From an uncultured bacterium (GTDB lineage Bacteria; Cyanobacteriota; Vampirovibrionia; Gastranaerophilales; Gastranaerophilaceae), in NCBI GenBank assembly GCA_945910925.1, contig CAMDZX010000099.1:1-7070 (forward strand): a stretch of DNA of 7,070 nucleotides. Reading direction: 5' to 3'. Positions 1 to 5,757 of the stretch are shown in pieces. The translations under genes were made by a program, and so were the position numbers. Under the pieces are notes generated by a model. That model worked only from the letters and a program-made list of their open reading frames with translations, did no database searches and was not told the origin of the DNA. The stretch's first letter is position 1, and each line of letters opens with the position of its first letter.

Positions 1-792
1 GGAACCCGCTTGAGTAAATCTGAATATATTATCAATAAACAGAAGTACGTCTTGTTTAGAGAAATCTCTAAAATCTTCGGCAGCCGTTAATGCAGAAAGC
101 CCGACTCTCATTCTGGCTCCCGGCGGTTCGTTCATTTGTCCGTATATAAGCCCTACTTTATCCAGAACGCCACTTTCTTTAAATTCGTTCCAAAGGTCGT
201 TTCCTTCTCTTGTTCTTTCTCCGACACCACCAAAAACGGATACCCCGTTATGTGCCATCGCAATATTATGAATTAATTCTTGGATTAATACGGTTTTACC
301 GACACCGGCACCGCCGAACAAACCGATTTTTCCGCCTTTTTGATATGGTTGAAGTAAATCGATTGCCTTAATACCTGTTTCTAAAATTTCGATTTCAGTA
401 TTTTGGTCTGTAAGTGAAGGTGATTCTCTGTGAATCGGCAAATAATCATTTGTTTCGATTGGTCCTGCGTTATCAACAGGCTCTCCGACAACATTCAGAA
501 TTCTGCCGAGAATTGCTTTCCCGACAGGAATTGTTATAGGTTTTTCGGTATTAATGACCTTCATCCCACGTTTTAAACCGTCAGTTGTTGACATTGCAAC
601 TGTTCTTACTTTGTTAGCACCGAGCATTTGTTGTACTTCAACAACCAGTTTCGTACCGTCATCATAAAAGATTTCTAAAGCGTTGTATATCTCAGGCAAA
701 TTGCCATGCGGGAATTCTACGTCAACAACCGGTCCTATAATCTGTGTAATAACACCTTCGTTTAACGCAAGATTTTGTTCTAATGTAGTCAT
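1..792 (-). CDS. atpD: F1 ATP synthase subunit beta, N-terminal 264 residues (3' end outside window)
   Basis: Catalytic subunit of the F1 head of the membrane-bound F-type ATP synthase, which makes ATP from ADP and phosphate using the ion gradient. Translating the minus strand from the ATG at 792 gives an uninterrupted frame to the left edge. It begins with the N-terminal beta-barrel domain (VITQIIGPVVDVEFP, residues 14-28). Next come the Walker A P-loop GGAGVGKT (160-167, Lys166), the catalytic glutamate in GERTREGND (Glu192), YGQMNEPPGARMRVGLSALT, and the Walker B strand LLFIDNIFRF (Asp254). The family is usually about 460-480 aa, so roughly the C-terminal 45% is missing. The start is supported by AGAGG about 7 nt upstream. 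The gene has its own promoter and does not follow other atp genes here, as in the split atp operons of Cyanobacteria (where this gene is called atpB) and some other phyla. Identity is essentially certain. Confidence 0.98.
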   Translation of the reverse strand, partial: MTTLEQNLALNEGVITQIIGPVVDVEFPHGNLPEIYNALEIFYDDGTKLVVEVQQMLGANKVRTVAMSTTDGLKRGMKVINTEKPITIPVGKAILGRILNVVGEPVDNAGPIETNDYLPIHRESPSLTDQNTEIEILETGIKAIDLLQPYQKGGKIGLFGGAGVGKTVLIQELIHNIAMAHNGVSVFGGVGERTREGNDLWNEFKESGVLDKVGLIYGQMNEPPGARMRVGLSALTAAEDFRDFSKQDVLLFIDNIFRFTQAGS

Positions 793-825
793 TATTATAC
801 CTCTCATCTTAATAACATAATATAT

Positions 826-854
826 ATTTTATGATTAAAATGTATTTTTGGCAA
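826..854 (-). promoter_or_regulatory. Promoter of atpD
   Basis: Read on the minus strand, a -35 box TTGCCA (849-854) is separated by exactly 17 bp from a -10 box TAAAAT (826-831). This predicts a start near 819 and a leader of about 27 nt carrying the AGAGG ribosome-binding site. It lies in the 89-bp gap between the anti-sigma stop and the atpD start, so atpD need not depend on the sigma operon. No hairpin terminator was seen in this gap, so read-through from the sigma/anti-sigma operon is possible. Confidence 0.65.
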
Positions 855-881
855 TAAGTTATAATAATGATTAGAGAGTTT

Positions 882-1415
882 TTAATTTCCGATAGCAAAT
901 ACCAACATCACAATCCAAATACAGCTTAGCGATACAAAACTTATTAGCGCATAAACAATATCACGTTTTGAATTGTTTTTCTTACCCGAGGACATAGTTT
1001 GTACGATTTTTTTTGAAAAATCTTCTTCCGGACGAGTTTTTTCAAAAGAATTTCTTAATAATTCTCTGAGTGAAATAATATTCTCAAACTTTTTTCTTGC
1101 GCTTGGTTTGTTAATGATAAGTTTTTTAAGTTTTATATTTTCGTTTAAATCCAGTTCATTATCAGCGTATGCCGATATTTCCGTATTTATTGATTGTTCC
1201 TCGCGATTTTTTAGAGCAACAGAACCCTCATTTGTTGCAAATCTGGCGTATGAATCTCTTAAATCCTGTATAATTTGTTTGAATGCGTTATATTTTTTAC
1301 GGCAGTCTTTGCAGTCAAAAAGATGTTCTTCAAACGCAGTCTTAATAATTGGTTTTAAATCATCGTTGAAATAAAACTGCATAAGTGTTTCAAATTGTTC
1401 ACAATTAATTTTCAT
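882..1415 (-). CDS. Membrane-anchored zinc-finger anti-sigma factor with a second degenerate anti-sigma-like domain
   Basis: Likely holds the adjacent ECF sigma factor inactive at the cytoplasmic membrane and releases it on a signal. The 177-aa protein starts with a zinc-finger anti-sigma (ZAS) pattern: Cys5, then His31-x3-Cys35-x2-Cys38 (HLFDCKDC). A second segment at about 79-115 (EISAYADNELDLNENIKL...) resembles the start of another such domain, but has lysine and serine where the His/Cys ligands would be. After a charged linker, one hydrophobic helix at about 153-175, preceded by KKNNSKR, should span the membrane, leaving almost nothing on the far side. The start is supported by AGGAA, which overlaps the sigma factor's TAG stop; the two genes are 11 bp apart and probably translationally coupled. 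The signal sensed is unknown. With no sizeable extracytoplasmic domain, sensing may be cytoplasmic (for example through the Zn/Cys site) or through another membrane protein; that is inference. Confidence 0.82.
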   Translation of the reverse strand: MKINCEQFETLMQFYFNDDLKPIIKTAFEEHLFDCKDCRKKYNAFKQIIQDLRDSYARFATNEGSVALKNREEQSINTEISAYADNELDLNENIKLKKLIINKPSARKKFENIISLRELLRNSFEKTRPEEDFSKKIVQTMSSGKKNNSKRDIVYALISFVSLSCIWIVMLVFAIGN

Positions 1416-1426
1416 TCCTGAATTTC

Positions 1427-1996
1427 CTATAAATAATGTGCTAACTCAAACTGAAGTTTTTCTCTTGCTCTTGATATTCTAGACTTAACCGTTCCCAAAT
1501 TTGTATTGGTAAGTTTTGCTATTTCTTCGTATGATAAACCTTCTAATTCTCTCAAAACTATTGCAATCCTATAATTCAGCGGGAGATTTATAATACATGC
1601 CCGAATTTTACATTCCAGTTCGCGGCATTGATATGTTTCAGAAGGTTTATTTTTGTTATCTTCAATATCTTTTATGTCCTGTATATCGTATTCTATTATC
1701 TTGTCCTCTTTTCTATGTTTTCTCAGAGAATCATAAAAAACATTTATTGCTATTCTGTTGCACCAATTCTTGAACTGATGAATATTTTTAAGTTTATCAA
1801 TATTTTTTATAATTTTTATAAGTGTTTCTTGCGTTAAATCAGCAACTGAATTCTTAGGCGGACAAAGGTGGCAGAAAAAAGTATAAATATCTTTTTGTAT
1901 CCGCCTGATAAGTTCCGCAACCGCTTTTAGGTCTGAGGCTTTGGTGCGCAAAATTAAGTCGGATATATCCAGTTTTTTGTAATTAATTTTATTCAT
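1427..1996 (-). CDS. ECF-family RNA polymerase sigma factor (sigma-70 family, RpoE-like)
   Basis: An alternative sigma factor that directs RNA polymerase to a stress or envelope regulon. The 189-aa length fits the ECF group, which has only regions 2 and 4. Region 2 spans about 25-96: the core-binding element DLTQETLIKI (53-62), then FKNWCNRIAINVFYDSLRKHRK, the -10 recognition helix with its basic end. An acidic, lysine-rich linker (97-120) leads to region 4 (about 125-185), whose helix-turn-helix is LSYEEIAKLTNTNLGTVKSRISRAREKL (154-181). The start at 1996 is preceded by AAGGTGG. The gene is first in an operon with the anti-sigma factor and divergent from the ThiE-like gene. It has six cysteines (42, 45, 79, 124, 129, 134), including a CHLC pair early in region 2. 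Family assignment is firm; the regulon cannot be read from this window. Confidence 0.93.
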   Translation of the reverse strand: MNKINYKKLDISDLILRTKASDLKAVAELIRRIQKDIYTFFCHLCPPKNSVADLTQETLIKIIKNIDKLKNIHQFKNWCNRIAINVFYDSLRKHRKEDKIIEYDIQDIKDIEDNKNKPSETYQCRELECKIRACIINLPLNYRIAIVLRELEGLSYEEIAKLTNTNLGTVKSRISRAREKLQFELAHYL

Positions 1997-2052
1997 TGTT
2001 CCACCTTATAGTCAGAATAATTTTTTTTGACTCGGTTTAAAACAGACTTTGT

Positions 2053-2060
2053 ATTATAAT
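2053..2060. promoter_or_regulatory. Palindromic -10 element between divergent genes
   Basis: ATTATAAT is its own reverse complement and gives a perfect TATAAT on the plus strand (2055-2060, toward the ThiE-like gene) and on the minus strand (2058-2053, toward the sigma gene). Another plus-strand TATAAT lies at 2069-2074. None has a convincing -35 box at 16-18 bp. A TTGACT at 2027-2032 is 22 bp from the first -10, which is too far. The element is plausible as a shared divergent promoter but not proven. Confidence 0.4.
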
Positions 2061-2101
2061 CGGTGGAGTATAATTTAGGTTGTAGAAGTTGGATTTTTAT
2101 T

Positions 2102-2599
2102 ATGAGAGATATCTTAAAAGAACAGTTAAACAGACTAAAACTTGGCGGTAAAACATATTTGAGAGTTTCTCCGAATTTAGAATCGGATATATTGGATGTA
2201 ATCGCAGCAAATTTGGTTGAAGGAGTTGATATTATAGAGTTATCAGGGCGTTTTATCTCTCCTGCGGATTTTTTGAACATAGCAAAAAATGTCAAATTAT
2301 TATGCGCACAATTTGACAAGACATTTATTATAGAGGGACGTGCGGATATTGCATATTTAACAGAGGCTGACGGTATTTTTCTCGGACAGGATGACATAGA
2401 CATCCCATCTGTCAGAAAATTATTGGGTGTAAGCACAATTGTCGGGACAAACAGTTTGCATACAGAAGGCGCAGACTACCTGCTTGCCGAACAAAATATA
2501 ATCAACTCAAAAAATCTCCCCTGTTTTGTAAAAACAAAGACAGAAAATATCCTCGAATATTACACACTAAAAAAAGATATTCCACACAACATACAATAG
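2102..2599 (+). CDS. Truncated ThiE-like (thiamine-phosphate synthase fold) protein
   Basis: A 165-aa protein resembling the first two thirds of thiamine-phosphate synthase (ThiE), which joins the thiazole and pyrimidine halves of thiamine. The similarity runs from the second barrel strand (LVEGVDIIELSGR, 38-50) through FIIEGRADIAYLTEADGIFLGQDD (75-98), matching the ThiE pattern 'FIVND...A...ADGIHIGQED', to GADYLL (123-128). ThiE is normally about 210 aa. Here the GPIFPT-type loop and the late GGI phosphate-binding strand are absent, the usual Q-x-R-x-K becomes IELSGR, and the ND pair becomes EG. Loss of synthase activity is therefore likely. The frame is intact, so this is not an obvious recent pseudogene. 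I chose ATG 2102 (GGA 8 nt upstream) over an in-frame GTG at 2063, which has no ribosome-binding site and lies within the putative promoter region. No TPP riboswitch was recognised upstream. It is divergent from the sigma gene. Function is unknown. Confidence 0.72.
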   Translation: MRDILKEQLNRLKLGGKTYLRVSPNLESDILDVIAANLVEGVDIIELSGRFISPADFLNIAKNVKLLCAQFDKTFIIEGRADIAYLTEADGIFLGQDDIDIPSVRKLLGVSTIVGTNSLHTEGADYLLAEQNIINSKNLPCFVKTKTENILEYYTLKKDIPHNIQ

Positions 2600-2623
2600 A
2601 GCACAATGCTCTATTGTCATGTT
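2588..2623. repeat. Long hairpin over the ThiE-like stop codon, possible bidirectional terminator
   Basis: ACAATAGAGC (2593-2602) pairs perfectly with GCTCTATTGT (2608-2617) around the loop ACAAT. The stem extends by five more pairs, AACAT (2588-2592) with ATGTT (2619-2623), past a single bulged C at 2618. The TAG stop (2597-2599) lies inside the left arm. The position between two converging genes suggests transcription termination, but neither strand has a proper T-tract after the stem. It could instead protect the mRNA 3' end. Confidence 0.55.
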
Positions 2624-2632
2624 AAATGAGGC

Positions 2633-2785
2633 TTACATAAGTCCTAATACTTTTTTATACCAAGAAAATGATTCAAGTTCAGAACCGTTGTAAGTTGTCT
2701 TAACGCATTGTTTCTTCAGATAATTTTCAAATTCATCATTAAAAGCGCTTTTTGCCTTTTTGACTTCTGTTATAGTTGTTGCCAT
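2633..2785 (-). CDS. Small 50-aa protein of unknown function
   Basis: A short minus-strand frame with a near-perfect ribosome-binding site: AAGGAG ends 6 nt before the ATG at 2785. Another in-frame ATG at 2791 abuts the AAGGAG and is too close to use. The product begins MATTITEVKKAKSAFNDEFE and ends SFSWYKKVLGLM. It is lysine-rich and soluble, with one cysteine (Cys27), one tryptophan (Trp42) and a short amphipathic C-terminal stretch, and has no signal peptide or membrane helix. I do not recognise a family. It converges on the ThiE-like gene (33 bp between stops) and is divergent from aspS. The strong Shine-Dalgarno and normal amino-acid composition support a real gene, but the length means chance cannot be excluded. 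No clear -35/-10 pair was found; upstream DNA to about 2880 is very AT-rich. Confidence 0.6.
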   Translation of the reverse strand: MATTITEVKKAKSAFNDEFENYLKKQCVKTTYNGSELESFSWYKKVLGLM

Positions 2786-2963
2786 ACCCATCTCCTTTTT
2801 CGTTTAGAGAGTAACACAATGATATAATATATAATTTTAAGCACACCTAATAATTGAATTTAATAATTTTTCTTATTGGTATCATGATAGTATTTTGCCC
2901 AAATTTTGTCAATAATTCATTAGGGTTATATTCTATATTATTTCAATATTGTTACAATTTTAC

Positions 2964-2992
2964 TTCACAATTAAATGTGTTTTTGGTAAAAT
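2964..2992 (+). promoter_or_regulatory. Promoter of aspS, extended -10 type
   Basis: The -35 box TTCACA (2964-2969, one mismatch to TTGACA) is 17 bp from the -10 box TAAAAT (2987-2992). TGG directly precedes the -10 and gives the extended TGn motif. The predicted start near 2999 leaves a leader of about 30 nt with the AGGGAG ribosome-binding site. The -10 lies in the palindrome TAAAATTTTA (2987-2996). No T-box or other leader structure fits in so short a leader. Confidence 0.72.
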
Positions 2993-3029
2993 TTTAGGGC
3001 AGTAAAGATGTGAATAGGGAGATAAAATT

Positions 3030-4808
3030 TTGAAAACATTATTAAAATCAAGTAATTGTGGCGAATTAAGCGCTAAAAATATAGGTGAAGAAGTTACATT
3101 ATCAGGTTGGGTTGCGTGTGTCCGTGACCTTGGCGGTATTATCTTTTTGGAATTAAGAGACAGATCGGGATTTTTCCAATTGGTTGCCGACCCTCAAATA
3201 AATCCTGATATCCATGCCGTGTTTTCAAAACTAAAAACAGAATCGGTTATAACTGTTAAAGGTAAAGTTACAAAACGACCTCCCGAAACTTATAACGAAA
3301 AACTTGCAACAGGTGAAGTAGAAGTATATCCTACATACGTTGATGTGCTTTCCGAAGCTGCAACATTACCTTTTGTTTTAGATGATGAAAATGTTTCGGA
3401 AGATGTACGTTTAAAATACAGATATCTTGACCTTCGTCGTGAGCCGATGTTACGTAATTTAACATTACGTCATAAGGTTGTTTCTGCAATGAGAAATTAT
3501 TTGAACGAGCAAGACTTCCTCGAAGTTGAAACCCCTATACTTTGCAAAACAACTCCGGAAGGTGCAAGAGATTATCTTGTTCCATCACGTGTGCAAGAAG
3601 GTAAGTTTTATGCACTTCCGCAATCTCCGCAAATCTACAAACAATTGTTGATGGTAGGCGGAATTGAAAGATATTATCAAATCGCAAAATGTTTCAGAGA
3701 CGAAGACTTGAGAGCAGACAGACAGCCTGAATTTACACAGGTTGACCTTGAGATGTCATTTGTCAATCAAGATGATGTTATTACATTGGTAGAAGGTCTT
3801 GTAAAATCTGCGTTCAAAGCGGCTGATGTAGAAATCGAAACTCCTCTGAAAAGAATCACTTGGCAAGAAGCTATGGATAGATTCGGTTCTGATAAGCCTG
3901 ATACTCGTTTTGGCTTGGAATTGTTTGATATCGGCGATATCATACTTGAATCCGAATTTGAAATAGTTAAAAAGACTCTTCAAAACGGTGGTATTGTAAG
4001 AGGTATAAGAATTCCGGGCGGTGCAAGTTATTCAAGAAAAGATATTGATGATATTACAAAACTTGCGGTATCTTTCGGAGCAAAAGCTCTTGCAAACATT
4101 ATTTACAATGAAGATGGAACAGCAAAATCACCTGTATTGAAGTTTGTAACAGAAGAACAAGCAAAACAAATTCAGGATAGAGCACAGGCTCAAGCAGGTG
4201 ATATCATATTCTTTGTTGCAGATAAACCTAAATTGGTTTATGACATTATGGGACGTTTACGTTTACACTTTGGTAAGAAACTAAACCTTATCAACGAAGA
4301 TGAGCATGCTCTTTTATGGGTTGTTGATTTCCCAATGTTTGAATGGTCTGATGAAGAAAACAGATATATGGCAATGCACCATCCGTTCACATCTCCGAAT
4401 CTTGAAGATATGGAAAAACTTAAAAACGGTGACTTGGGTAATGTAAACTCTATTGCTTATGATATCGTGTATAACGGTACTGAGTTAGGCGGTGGCAGTG
4501 TCAGAATCCATACCCCTGAAGTTCAAAAAGAAGTATTCAAGGCTCTTGGATTATCTGATGAAGTTGTTCAGGAAAAATTCGGATTTATGGTTAATGCCTT
4601 CAAATACGGAACTCCACCTCATGCCGGCTTAGCAATAGGTTTGGACAGATTGATTGCACTGCTTTGTCGAACTGATTCAATCCGTGACGTTATTGCATTC
4701 CCTAAAAACTCAGGTGCAAAATGCTTGATGAGTGACGCTCCGGGTGAAGCTTCATTACAACAAATGAGAGAACTTCATTTAAAAAGTACGGTAAAACCAA
4801 AAGTTTAA
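3030..4808 (+). CDS. aspS: Aspartyl-tRNA synthetase, bacterial type
   Basis: Cytoplasmic class II enzyme that charges tRNA-Asp with aspartate using ATP. The 592-aa length is normal for the bacterial form. Domains in order: an OB-fold anticodon-binding domain (about 15-110, with GWVACVRDLGGIIFLELRDRSG), then the catalytic core with FLEVETPILCKTTPEGARDYLVPSR (163-187) and QSPQIYKQLL (198-207). Motif 2 is FRDEDLRADRQPEFTQ (222-237). The bacterial GAD insertion follows at about 300-425, and motif 3 is GLAIGLDR (533-540, Arg540). Translation starts at TTG 3030: AGGGAG at 3016-3021 sits 8 nt upstream, and the protein then begins at the usual family position. Leu34 in RDLGG is the residue I associate with tRNA-Asp-specific (discriminating) enzymes, where non-discriminating ones often have His; this is a hint only. 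The gene is a single unit with its own promoter and terminator. Confidence 0.98.
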   Translation: MKTLLKSSNCGELSAKNIGEEVTLSGWVACVRDLGGIIFLELRDRSGFFQLVADPQINPDIHAVFSKLKTESVITVKGKVTKRPPETYNEKLATGEVEVYPTYVDVLSEAATLPFVLDDENVSEDVRLKYRYLDLRREPMLRNLTLRHKVVSAMRNYLNEQDFLEVETPILCKTTPEGARDYLVPSRVQEGKFYALPQSPQIYKQLLMVGGIERYYQIAKCFRDEDLRADRQPEFTQVDLEMSFVNQDDVITLVEGLVKSAFKAADVEIETPLKRITWQEAMDRFGSDKPDTRFGLELFDIGDIILESEFEIVKKTLQNGGIVRGIRIPGGASYSRKDIDDITKLAVSFGAKALANIIYNEDGTAKSPVLKFVTEEQAKQIQDRAQAQAGDIIFFVADKPKLVYDIMGRLRLHFGKKLNLINEDEHALLWVVDFPMFEWSDEENRYMAMHHPFTSPNLEDMEKLKNGDLGNVNSIAYDIVYNGTELGGGSVRIHTPEVQKEVFKALGLSDEVVQEKFGFMVNAFKYGTPPHAGLAIGLDRLIALLCRTDSIRDVIAFPKNSGAKCLMSDAPGEASLQQMRELHLKSTVKPKV

Positions 4809-4823
4809 CAGGATAATATTTAC

Positions 4824-4856
4824 AAAAATCGGTTCTGAAAAACAGAACCGATTTTT
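4824..4856 (+). terminator. Intrinsic terminator of aspS
   Basis: A 14-bp perfect stem, AAAAATCGGTTCTG (4824-4837) with CAGAACCGATTTTT (4843-4856), surrounds an AAAAA loop. It starts 16 bp after the aspS stop. The stem has a GC-containing core and ends in a T-run, the classic Rho-independent form. It separates aspS from the nifU-nifS operon. Confidence 0.92.
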
Positions 4857-4886
4857 ATTGTCTAATTATTCTTACCCAATTAATTA

Positions 4887-4918
4887 TTCATAAATTTCTT
4901 TTAGTGCTAAAATATAAT
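4887..4918 (+). promoter_or_regulatory. Promoter region of the nifU-nifS operon
   Basis: Two overlapping -10 choices exist: TAAAAT (4908-4913) preceded by TGC, an extended -10 like that of aspS, and TATAAT (4913-4918). The -35 is weak: TTCATA at 4887-4892 is 15 bp from the first -10 and 20 bp from the second. The weak -35 would suit a promoter tuned by a regulator. The predicted start at about 4920 leaves a leader of under 20 nt carrying GAGG (4926-4929). Confidence 0.5.
4899..4912. promoter_or_regulatory. 14-bp palindrome at the nifU promoter, possible operator
   Basis: TTTTAG and CTAAAA form a perfect inverted repeat around TG (4899-4912) and overlap the extended -10. A protein bound here would block or steer RNA polymerase. 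Fe-S assembly operons are commonly controlled by iron or Fe-S sensing regulators, but I do not recognise this as a known IscR, SufR or Fur site. In AT-rich DNA a 6-bp inverted repeat can arise by chance. Confidence 0.3.
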
Positions 4919-4937
4919 CATAGACGAGGTATAAATT

Positions 4938-5756
4938 ATGTGGGATTATTCAGATAAAGTTATGGATCATTACAGAAATCCGAGAAATGTCGGCAAGATT
5001 GATGATGCTGATTTAATTGGAGAAGCAGGATCTCTGGCATGTGGTGATTCTCTAAAGCTATATATAAAACTAAAAGACGGAGTTATTGAGGATGCTAAGT
5101 TTCAGACCTTCGGATGCGGTTCAGCCGTTGCAAGTTCAAGTATTCTTACAGAAATGATTATCGGCAAGACTCTTGATGAAGTCAGAAAAATTACGAATAA
5201 AGAAATTGCTGACGAACTTGGAGGACTTCCGCCCGAAAAAATGCACTGTTCGGTAATGGGTCATGAAGCTCTTGAGGATGCTTTGAAAAAATACTATGGT
5301 GATGAATACCAAACTCCTGAAGAAAAATATATTTCCGAAAAAATAATATGTACTTGTTTTAACGTAACAGAACAACAAATTATAGACGCAATAAAGGTTA
5401 ATAATTTGAGAACTGTTGAAGATATTACAAATTATACAAAAGCAGGCGGTGCTTGTGGAAGATGTAAAGGTTTGATTCAAAAAATTATTGAGGCAAATCT
5501 TCCAAAAGAAGAAAAGAAGCTTTCGGCTGCTCAAATGATTTTGAGAATCAACAAAGTTATAGAAACGGTTATCGCTCCTGAACTTCAAAAAGACGGTGGC
5601 GATATTGAACTTGTTGATATTGAAGACAATAAGGTTTACGTAAAACTTCAAGGCAGATGTTCAAGTTGTAAAAATTCCGTATTAACACTTAAATCATTTG
5701 TTGAAACAACGCTGCAAGATAAAGTAAGTCAAGATATAGAGGTTATACAGGTATAA
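4938..5756 (+). CDS. nifU: Fe-S cluster assembly scaffold NifU (IscU, Bfd-like and Nfu domains)
   Basis: Scaffold on which iron-sulfur clusters are built from NifS-derived sulfur and passed to target proteins. All three domains of full-length NifU are present in 272 aa. The IscU-like domain (1-125) has its three cluster cysteines at 35 (ACGDS), 60 (FGCGSAVASSS) and 104 (MHCSVMG), plus Asp37. The central Bfd-like [2Fe-2S] domain (about 135-180) has Cys138 and Cys140 (CTC) and Cys173 and Cys176 (CGRC). The C-terminal Nfu domain (about 200-272) has GRCSSC (Cys241, Cys244). All expected ligands are intact. Compared with about 312 aa in Azotobacter NifU, mainly the linker before Nfu is shorter. 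The start has GAGG 8 nt upstream. It is the first gene of an operon with nifS (1 bp gap). No nitrogenase gene is nearby, so a general Fe-S role, as in Helicobacter and Campylobacter, is likely. Confidence 0.96.
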   Translation: MWDYSDKVMDHYRNPRNVGKIDDADLIGEAGSLACGDSLKLYIKLKDGVIEDAKFQTFGCGSAVASSSILTEMIIGKTLDEVRKITNKEIADELGGLPPEKMHCSVMGHEALEDALKKYYGDEYQTPEEKYISEKIICTCFNVTEQQIIDAIKVNNLRTVEDITNYTKAGGACGRCKGLIQKIIEANLPKEEKKLSAAQMILRINKVIETVIAPELQKDGGDIELVDIEDNKVYVKLQGRCSSCKNSVLTLKSFVETTLQDKVSQDIEVIQV

Positions 5757-5757
5757 A

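Noticed and set aside
973..1374. Plus-strand open frame of 133 codons opposite the anti-sigma gene
   Set aside because: It is rich in Phe and Ser, as antisense of Lys/Glu-rich coding often is. The minus-strand ZAS motif and coupling to the sigma gene identify the real gene.
2010..2032. AGTCA/TGACT inverted repeat between the divergent genes as an operator
   Set aside because: Only five base pairs around a 13-nt AT-rich spacer; not above chance in this composition.
2063..2101. Upstream in-frame GTG giving a 13-residue longer ThiE-like protein
   Set aside because: It has no ribosome-binding site, overlaps the putative promoter elements, and adds no ThiE-like sequence. ATG 2102 is a better start.
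1997..2101. TPP riboswitch ahead of the ThiE-like gene
   Set aside because: The leader is short and lacks the CUGAGA-type core or paired arms of a thi-box.
1993..2436. Minus-strand open frame of 147 codons opposite the ThiE-like gene
   Set aside because: It lies opposite a recognisable coding frame, overlaps the sigma factor start, has no ribosome-binding site and shows no family features.
2786..2963. Non-coding RNA or further small ORF between the 50-aa ORF and the aspS promoter
   Set aside because: The DNA is very AT-rich, and I found no stable GC-containing hairpin, no start with a ribosome-binding site and no tRNA-like structure.
5136..5651. Minus-strand open frame of 171 codons opposite nifU
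   Set aside because: The phenylalanine- and asparagine-rich product is the expected mirror of an AT-rich gene, and nifU with all its cysteines explains the region.
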